DNA from: Pteria penguin
Taxonomy: Eukaryota > Mollusca > Bivalvia > Pterioida > Pteriidae
Length of the DNA stretch: 64,000 bases
Assembly (NCBI GenBank): GCA_035048485.1
Contig: CM068580.1
Coordinates: 60,686,983 to 60,750,982, forward strand
Direction: 5' to 3'
In this document: positions 56,811 through 64,000 of the stretch, piece by piece
How positions within the stretch are numbered: position 1 is the stretch's first letter
Layout: every line of letters starts with the position of its first letter
Translations under genes and position numbers: made by a program
Notes under the pieces: generated by a model
Told to the model about the DNA's origin: nothing
Databases searched by the model: none
The model's input: the letters and a program-made list of their open reading frames with translations, nothing else

Positions 56811-58960
56811 CATTTCCTATAAATATACACCAACAGTTGCTTTCAAAATCTTTAACTATAAACAAACTTTGAAATGTGTAGACCTGAAAGACTTTCATAG
56901 ACCTATAGAATGTTCTGTTCCTCTTCTGAGTTTAATATAATCCATGTGGTCATGTTGTGACAGGAGATCTCCATATTGTTCGCAATGAAAAACTTAAAGA
57001 TCTTTTAAGTAAAGGCCCAAAATATAGAGAGCCACAGTCATTTACATGACGTCAAAATTTTGATATTATTATGAACTCATGTGAAGAGTATGCCAGACGT
57101 TGGATTAAAAGATAAAAGGTTGAATTAGACACTCTCTGAAGTCGATCAGAAGTCTGCTAAAGAAAAGAGTTTGAAGACTACGTCAGTTTTTCAAGAACAA
57201 ACACCGTTCTATATTTCGTGACTCCATTGTCGTTAGAGAACTTTCTCGACTTCACGAAAATTACATTATTGTTCCTGCTGACAAGGCAACTAACAATTAC
57301 ACAATCGTATGTAAAGCATACTATATCAAATGTCTTATAGAGGAGCTTGGTCTTCATTCAACGCCTGGTAATCCAGCTTATACAGTTACAAATCTTTCTC
57401 CTTCAGAGGTATTGGATAATCACAAGTCAGTTCTCAGTTCATTCGGTATTACTACAAATGAATCTGATCTCAAGCTACCATACATTTTATGGATTCCAAA
57501 GATGCAGAAAACTCCATATAAGCATCGATTCATAGCTGGATCTTCCAAGTGTTCCACCAAGCCTCTTTCCATGTTACTCACCAAAATTCTAACAGAAATC
57601 AAACATGGTCTTCAGAAATATTGCACTACTGCTTACTCGAGAAGCGGAATTAATCAGATGTGGATCCTACAGAATTCCAAGGGACTTCAAGAGCACTTAA
57701 AATCTCCTATTTTCAATAATGTCACTAGCATCAAATCTTTTGACTTTTCGACTCTTTATACAACTATTCCTCATAAAAAAACTAAAGAATAGAATAACAT
57801 CAATTATTCGAAACGCCTTCTTTAACAAAGAAGGAACTCGCAGATATAAATATCTCGTTTTAGGCCACAACGACACATATTTTGAAAAGCAACAGTCTGA
57901 TTCCAGCAGCAAGTATACAGAAAAAGAGATTATCCAAATGTTAGAATTTCTTATAGATAATATTTTTGTGATATTTGGTGGGAAAATATTCCAACAGATT
58001 GTTGGCATTCCTATGGGGCCTCTTCTGGCCGACATATTTTTATACTCTTACGAAGCAGAATTCATACAGTCTCTGCTCTCTAAAGGCAATAAACAATTAG
58101 CATCTCGGTTCAACGTTACATACAGATACACCGATGTATTTGTCGATTTTGTCAATTAACAACCCTGTATTTGAGGATCACCTCAACATCATATATCCAA
58201 TGAAACTCGAGATAAAAGATTCTACAGAGAGCGTATTTCCTGCTTCATACCTCGATATACTGCTATCAATTAGTAACGATGGTTCATTAGTAACCTCTCT
58301 ATATGACAAACGTGACGATTTCAATTTCATTATTACCAACTTCCCTTTTCTGAGTAGCAACATACCTTCCTCTCCCGCATATAACGTCCTCATTTCACAA
58401 CTTATACGCTATGCCAGGGCATGCTCTAAATTTCGTCCTGAGAACGAGGCTTCTTGCCATGAAACTACTCTCACAAGGATATATTGAGGAACGTTTGAAA
58501 TTGTCACTGAGGAAGTTCTATGGTCGTTATAGGGATCTAGTGCAATTTCAGATTCCTCTTTCAAGAATGTTAACCGATATTTTGGGACCCAACCATACAA
58601 AATAACCATTTTAACTTTTTGACTATACTTAATTTGACATAATATGTATATGCAGATATTTGTTCACCTGCGTTTCCGACTCCGGAATTTCAGGCAGGCA
58701 GCATTTCTTGCTTGAATGGGAAATCTGACTTCGTGTTCCTGTGTCCTTCGTATGTTCATGCGTGTATTTGAAAGGTTGTTGCAGGACTTTTGTGACGGGT
58801 GTTGCATGCAACCAGGGGGCGCTTACTCCTCCCGGGCACCTGGTCTCACCTCGATTTTATTGAGGTTCGCATTTGTCTGAATATGACACTAAACACGATA
58901 TTGTCCCCTTTAATCCATGGACTATGAGACATGGTTTACCCTTCGGTACTTCGTTTTTTA
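56811..58960 (+). mobile_element. PLE family 3, longest copy
   Basis: Starts in AATATACACCAACAGTTGC, encoding the FKIFNYKQ linker. It runs through [11 protein letters not shown] and KGPKYREP, the full RT, the 3' UTR and the shared tail to CGGTACTTCG near 58957. The endonuclease that should precede the linker in this clade is missing, consistent with 5' truncation. It lies between the receptor and the THAP gene. Confidence 0.88.
57040..58605 (+). pseudogene. PLE family 3 reverse transcriptase, frameshifted
   Basis: Segments in order across frames: IVPADKATNNYTIVCKAYY (57265-57330; the Cys is TGT at 57310), SEVLDNHKSVLSSFGITTNES, PYILWIPKMQKTPYKHRFIAG (57412-57792), [13 protein letters not shown] (motif A), [29 protein letters not shown] (57930-58016, then a short deletion before LLADIF), YRYTDV where YIDD is expected (58120, damaged), NPVFEDHLNIIY ... 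SYLDILLSISNDG, NVLISQLIRYARAC and [13 protein letters not shown] to a stop at 58605. At least four breaks; not functional. Confidence 0.9.
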
Positions 58961-59821
58961 CTTAGCTATAACTTTTGAACTTTATAAAAGAGTCTTTATA
59001 TTTGATATGCATACTCAACTATTTTGAAATGGCACCAACGTCAAGGACCTCGTAACTTTGACAGTGACTTTTATATATACAAAAAGCTATTTTCGACTTT
59101 GTTGCCGACGGAGACATTCGTATTTTACAAACACATATTGGTTTTGCATTTGAACCCCAACTCGTAAGTGCAATCTCAAAAGATTGGTTTCATTGATCAG
59201 TGCAATAAACCTCAACTAGACGACAGCATTATTCATAATGTACATTGTGCTTATAATGTCGTATTTACAGCCATAAACTTTAACATTAATAACAAGTTTA
59301 CTTGATTACATGCATTTTGTCAGTATGTTTTAAAAAGACGATAGGTGAAATTACATTAATTATTACGTAAAAAATTACACCAAAAAAGACAATCCGCGAA
59401 AAACTCGCTTAATAAAACGTAACACCTAAACTGAGGAATAACTCATTAGATTTGTATTACGTAACGGCGATTTAAGGAGTATACTCATTGTTGAGTACTG
59501 AGGTTGAGATTTTTTAAATTTTGGTTCCCATGTCATGGTACACGTTAGCACGCAAAATATCTGTTACTTAAAGAGCTAGTGCAGTGTTCCTGTTTCTGGT
59601 TTATATTATTTACATCTTAATGCATAAATGTAATTTCGCTGCAAGAACATATAAAGATTGCTTCTTAACGGAGCTGCTGACTATAACGTAATTTGCACAC
59701 CTGTTCAGAATTTCAAAAATACCGCTAAACCGAATGTGACGTCAGGAAAGGGGATCATTTTCAGAAGATGTAAACACGCCATAGAGAACGCCATAGATCT
59801 AGCAGTAAAACGAATATAACC
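58961..59821. other. Upstream region of the THAP gene
   Basis: No element or exon recognised. It should hold the promoter and any 5' UTR of the gene starting at 59822; no clear TATA box is assignable. Confidence 0.4.
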
Positions 59822-60289
59822 ATGCCTAAAGCAAAGGAGAAAAGAAAAGATAGGAAAGGAAAGGGTAAATATTGTGTAGCATTTGGATGTTCGAGCACTT
59901 ATTCGGACAACGTTTCGCTGCATCTATTTCCAAGAGCTAATAAGCGACCAGAAATACGTCGGCAGTGGATCTCATTCGTTCGATCGAAAAGAAAAGATTT
60001 TGACAACCCTTCCGATTGTATGTGTTTGTGCGAGAAGCATTTTGAAGACTCGTGTTACCCTCAAAAGTTTTCTCTGATGAAATGTATGGGAATGGAGAAT
60101 GCCATAGGAATGAAGACGCTGTTACCAAATGCTGTCCCTACCATCCATACTATTGAGAAAACACGAGCCATCCATCAAGCCCCTGCTACCATGGGTTCCC
60201 AAGATACAGAATCCATTGAAGCCTTCCCTGTACCAGGACCTTCATTTACAAACCCAAGATCAGCATACAGGAAGAAAGAATGTTTGCGG
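59822..60289 (+). CDS. THAP gene exon 1: THAP domain
   Basis: ATG in the context ACCATGCC. A Lys-rich start (MPKAKEKRKDRKGKGK), then C18-x4-C23, HLFPR, W49 (RRQWISFV), C70-x2-H73 (CLCEKHFED) and NAVPT near residue 105. All signature positions of a THAP DNA-binding finger are present. Ends in phase 0 at GTGAGT. Confidence 0.9.
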
Positions 60290-63200
60290 GTGAGTTTTTT
60301 TTTGTGATCTGAGTATTACTGTATGTATAATGCGAGGGAAATGGAAAGAAAGGGGGGATGCAAATTTTTTGAATTCAGGTTTCATCAGTGATCATATAAT
60401 CTAGATTTTAATTAGTGTAAGATAGTTTACTTTTCCGTCTAAATCATGAAAACTTAAAAAAAAAGGGGGGGGATAGTATTTTCAATGCATGATGAAATGA
60501 TATAATTTACATTCAGAATACAAATAATTCCAGATAATCAGTACCTTTGACAAAGGAGAGGAGCAACCATCACTTGATAGCATGGATGACATTAATGAGG
60601 AAGATACTTCTAATGTACAGACTTTACAGGTCAGTATGATTTTTAATGAGTATATAATTCTATATTAATAATCTAATTTTTCAATATAATACATAATGGT
60701 TTCAATAGCGTATTAGTATATTACATGTTCATGTACAGATGAATGTATTAATTTTATGTACATGTACCAGTAAACAGTGAAACAAAGTCATAATGTTGCA
60801 AGATGGTATACAATTATTATAATTTACAAGTACTCGCAGACTTTCAATCATTGTTTGCCTTACTATATTTAGAGTTTCTCTTTTGTAGTCTGTAGTAAGT
60901 AGGGGCACGCAAGCAAAGTTGCGTACACCAAAGAAATCTGTTTCAAGTCAAACAAGACCAAAGTACCATTCAAAAGGTTAATACATGTACATATAAATAA
61001 ATATGTCCATGAATTTATAATTATACTATGATATTGCTGTTGAGGTTTAACTTGCTGAGTAAATGAATCCTATTGATTTTTTGGTCTCTATGACAATGTT
61101 CACTGGTGTGGGCACTACAAAATTTGATTATGAATTGCTCACTGTTACTGGTATATATTTTTGTGAAAGGGCATGCACTGGTATGTTTTGCAAATACGTT
61201 TCAAAAAGATTTAAACAAAACATTTTGTGACTATTTTACAAATTACAGTACATATGCATGGAGGATTTTAATATCTTTTAATTATCTTTTTTCAGCAATC
61301 CAAGTTGACTTACAAAGAGTACTCAGGAGTAGTAGTGTTTCCATTCAGTGTGGTATGCAGTTTGCAGAGTTTACTGGGAAAATCATGTATCCAACAAAAT
61401 ATAAACCAGAGGGAGGAAGTGTTAATTATGAATCTGCCTCATCTGGTGATACTGATGTGGAGACCAATAGTATGAACTCTCCAGTACTAGAGGAATGTAA
61501 AGATGATGATTTTGTGTTACGATCAGATTATGAAACAGAATCAGAGGAAGAAACAGATGATAGGGATACATTAGATAGGTACAGTTTTCCTTAAACTTTC
61601 AATGTACATGTATTTTGAATGGGTTTAAAAATCCATAATCGAATATATCATAGTATATGAATATCATATACACAAAGTGAATCAAAATAATATTTTTCAT
61701 ATTTTATTCATTAGACATATGCATTTATTTCAGTGACAGCGATACCACTTGTGCAAGGGACTCAGAAATGAAGTACATCATTTACCATTCTAAACTTCTT
61801 TCCTTGTTTGAGAATTGCCCCATGTGCCATGGACCAACTATTGCCAACATTACACACAGAGTTGGCTCTATGATAAGAATCGAACAACAGTGTTCATGTG
61901 GTCATCTCCGCAAATGGTGCAGTCAACCCATGGTAGGAGCAATTCCATCAGGAAATCTGGAAATGTCAGCCAGCATTTTATTTTCAGGTAATATTCTAAG
62001 AATGCACACGTGTATGTTATGAAGTAAACTCCTTTTCCCTATATATGTATGAATGATGAAGAAAAAATCTTTTCTTAAGCCATTTACATGTATATGAGAT
62101 TCCATTCTTAGGTGCACAACCAACCAAAGCCCTGAAAATCTTTAACCATTTGGGTGTGGCTGGGATTTCTCGTAGAACTTTCCATGACCACCGAAGGTTT
62201 TACCTCAATCCAGCTGTGGATACCATATGGAAAAAATTCCAGAATGAGTATTTTGCACAGATGAGGCAAAAACGAATTCCACTTACTTTGGGAGGAGATG
62301 GACGAGCAGATTCACCTGGACACTGTGCAAAATTCAGAAGTTACTCTTTGGTAGATTTGGACTATATGCTTGTCATAGATATCCAGTTAGTACAGGTATA
62401 TATAGTTTTTAGGAAAACCTTGATTTGAATAACTTATATTTTTATCTCAATACATTAATTGTATACCATCAGTTGCACATAACTAAAGTATGTTTTTCTA
62501 ATTTTAATCAATTTCTAGAGCAATGAAGTGAAGAGTAGTATTCACATGGAGAAAGAGGGTCTGGCCAGGTGTGTCAAAAAACTGAAGGAAGAACAAGTGA
62601 ATATTGGAGAGATCATAACAGACAGGCACGTCCAGATAACAAAATTTATCAAAGTAGAGATGCCCATCACTGATCATTACATTGATGTTTGGCATGTAGC
62701 TAAAGGTGAACATATTGACAGTTATAATATTGTTTTATACAGTCTAGGTTCATAATATGTAGAATTTTGTTTGATTTTTTAAGAAATATATCAGTAAGCA
62801 TTGTTCCAGAAATTCTGAGACTCTGACTTGGTAAATCTGTATTGTTTTTCAGGCCTTAAGAAAAAGCTTACTGCACTCAGTAAACAAAAAGAATGTGATA
62901 TTTTAAATCCTTGGATTAAAAGTATCACCAACCACTTCTACTGGGTCCCTGCCTCTACACCTAATGGAGAAGGAGAAGTGATGTGGGAGAAGTTCAAATC
63001 TATCATAGGGCATCTGCAGAATATCCATGTTCATCCTGGAAAGTATTTTACCAGGTGTGAACATGGAGATCTCACTGGACGGGAAAGTGAAAAGCAGTGG
63101 CTGAAGTGGGGTAAGTTATCATGATTATTTGCAGTTAAGATACTGATTAGTGTGTTGTTGATGTGTGTAATACCTTATAGACTTCCATTCATAATCCATA

Positions 63201-63959
63201 ATGTGGATTTTCTTTTACAGGTACTTATCCATTTGTAAAACTACAAGATTTACTTCTTTCAAATCAAATGGAAAAAGATGTAAAGAAGTTGTCTCCTGGG
63301 GCACAAACATCTTGTTTAGAGGCTTTCCATTCCATCGTCAATCATTTCGCTCCAAAAATGACCGCTTTTTCATACCATGGAATGAAAACCAAATATTTGG
63401 TTTTATGATTTATTTCTGATTCTAAACTTAGCAGAACATGAAAATGTTAAGTGTAAATTCTGCTTTATTGATACCGTGTGTTATCAGAATTATTCTTTTT
63501 CAGACTGAAAATAGCAGCTCTCCATTATAATGAGAACAAGGAAAGAAAACAGGCGGTTACAAAAGCTGGAGAGAAGAGATATGTTGTTGTGTTTCCCAGA
63601 TACAAAAAAGGAGAGTACACCTTCCGTGACATCAAGACAGATTGCACATTCGGTAAGGAGCATTATAAGTAAATAAAAGTAGTTTGCTTCTGAAACTGAT
63701 TTATTTGTCATTGCTCTTTCTGGTATATACTACTAACTTTTATTGATAACTTTCATCTGCTTGACTTTAATAAATATTTAAAACTTATTTCACAGGTTAT
63801 GTACAAAAGCTCAAATGTGAAGTTATGTGGTTGGCAGAGAATGTAAAGCGCCATGACATGCCTGCCATAGAGCGTGCTCCTCCTCCACTCTGTGATGGGT
63901 ATGCTCGTCCGGACAAATTGGAAGCTATACAATCTTCTCAAACTAGATATGGGAAATGA
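59822..63959 (+). CDS. THAP zinc-finger protein with DDE-transposase-like body (Kolobok-like?)
   Basis: Eleven exons join: 59822-60289, 60534-60629, 60889-60976, 61296-61578, 61734-61987, 62112-62395, 62519-62705, 62853-63110, 63221-63392, 63504-63652, 63796-63959 (TGA stop), about 800 residues. Phases match at every junction. The N-terminus is a THAP domain (C2CH, residues 18-73) with an AVPT box. The middle is acidic, then two Cys pairs (NCPMC, QCSCGH). The C-terminal half has GGDGRADSPGH, IITDRHVQI and LEAFHSIVNHFAPK, plausible positions of the D, D and E of an RNase H-like transposase. THAP plus DDE occurs in P and Kolobok transposases and in domesticated relatives. No stops or shifts, so it is either a recent element with introns or a host gene. 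No terminal inverted repeats are identified in the window. Confidence 0.8.
60534..60976 (+). CDS. THAP gene exons 2 and 3: linker
   Basis: Exon 60534-60629 is acidic (IISTFDKGEEQPSLDSMDD) and exon 60889-60976 is basic (SVVSRGTQAKLRTPKKS). Separated by a 259-bp intron, phases 0 and 1. Splice sites TTCCAG/GTCAGT and TTTGTAG/GTTAAT. No domain recognised. Confidence 0.72.
61296..61578 (+). CDS. THAP gene exon 4
   Basis: Acceptor TTTTTTCAG. Reads AIQVDLQRVLRSSSVSIQCG, FAEFTGKIMYPTKYKPEGGS, then an acidic Ser/Asp/Glu stretch (DDFVLRSDYETESEEETDD). Ends in phase 2 at GTACAG. Confidence 0.8.
61734..61987 (+). CDS. THAP gene exon 5: Cys-pair region
   Basis: Reads SDSDTTCARDSEMKYIIY, LFENCPMCHGPTIANIT and RIEQQCSCGHLRKWCSQP, then NLEMSASILFS. 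Two Cys pairs separated by about 22 residues suggest a small zinc ribbon preceding the catalytic fold. Phase 2 in, phase 1 out. Confidence 0.82.
62112..62395 (+). CDS. THAP gene exon 6: first catalytic Asp region
   Basis: Reads KALKIFNHLGVAGISRRTFH, then IPLTLGGDGRADSPGHCAKF and SYSLVDLDYMLVIDIQLVQ. The GDGRxDSPG strand-turn is the likely first acidic position of the RNase H-like core. Phase 1 in, phase 0 out. Confidence 0.82.
62519..62705 (+). CDS. THAP gene exon 7: second catalytic Asp region
   Basis: Reads SNEVKSSIHMEKEGLARCVK, GEIITDRHVQITKFI and DHYIDVWHVAK. TDRH and the later H-x3-DVWH are conserved-looking blocks of the transposase core. Acceptor TTTCTAG, donor GTGAAC. Confidence 0.82.
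62853..63392 (+). CDS. THAP gene exons 8 and 9: insertion domain and Glu region
   Basis: Exon 62853-63110 reads LKKKLTALSKQKECDILNPW, SITNHFYWVPAS and CEHGDLTGRESEKQWLKWG. Exon 63221-63392 reads TYPFVKLQDLLLSNQMEKDV and SCLEAFHSIVNHFAPKMTAF, with the probable catalytic Glu in LEAFH. The end of exon 9 is inferred from frame and family continuity; no GT donor is present at that point. Confidence 0.75.
63504..63959 (+). CDS. THAP gene exons 10 and 11: C-terminus
   Basis: Exon 63504-63652 reads LKIAALHYNENKERKQAV and RYVVVFPRYKKGEYTF. Exon 63796-63959 reads YVQKLKCEVMWLAENVKRHD, PPPLCDGYARPDK and ends SSQTRYGK before TGA at 63957-63959. ALHYNEN continues the core helix after the Glu region. Confidence 0.8.
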
Positions 63960-64000
63960 GGAAATGCTGCCATTGACATTGTTGAATCATCTCATTTACA

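Noticed and set aside
61106..61295. Extension of THAP exon 4 upstream as one longer frame
   Set aside because: A clear TTTTTTCAG acceptor at 61287-61295 matches the phase of exon 3; the upstream part has an intron-like composition.

Overview
The window is animal nuclear DNA, AT-rich, with spliced genes, long microsatellites and dense retroelements. Secreted-protein modules of fucolectin type (FTP), EGF and sushi exons, together with a retroelement that appears to encode selenocysteine (reported for clams in the Naiad group of Penelope-like elements), point to a bivalve mollusc, probably a clam. This is inference; no species marker was seen.

Two host-type genes are readable, both on the plus strand. 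(1) A multi-exon type I membrane receptor from about 14.66 to 55.82 kb. It has an FTP half-module, two EGF-like exons, two complete FTP modules (two exons each), another EGF exon, two sushi exons, a transmembrane exon and a tyrosine-rich cytoplasmic tail over three exons with a stop. Nearly all extracellular exons are phase 1-1. Its 5' end is not identified. (2) A THAP-domain gene with a DDE-transposase-like body, 59.82 to 63.96 kb, eleven exons, open from ATG to stop apart from one unexplained splice junction.

The rest is mobile DNA, mostly in the receptor introns. Penelope-like elements (PLEs) dominate, in three families. Family 1 (14.99-18.76 kb) has a GIY-YIG endonuclease upstream of the reverse transcriptase, a CxC linker, repeated in-frame TGA codons (at least one at a position that is Cys in the other PLEs here) and a near-textbook type II SECIS hairpin in its 3' region. 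It reads as a selenoprotein-encoding Naiad. Families 2 and 3 are truncated or broken copies with the same RT type. A 13.3-kb Ty3/gypsy LTR retrotransposon (35.77-49.09 kb) fills almost all of one receptor intron. It carries gag, pol, an extra zinc-finger and charged ORF region after pol, and a PLE inserted at its polypurine tract/3' LTR junction.

Other content: two copies of a 2.6-2.8 kb TIR element of unassigned type (one nested inside a PLE with a clear target-site duplication), a broken Tc1 element, a broken pogo/Tigger element, four tRNA-derived SINE-like units, a THAP relic, a near-perfect 70-bp-arm inverted repeat, and several satellites and microsatellites.

Layout: 1-14.6 kb, repeats only; 14.6-35.7 kb, receptor exons with Naiad, nested PLE and TIR element; 35.8-49.1 kb, LTR retrotransposon; 49.2-55.8 kb, sushi, TM and tail exons; 56-59 kb, PLE; 59.8-64 kb, THAP gene.
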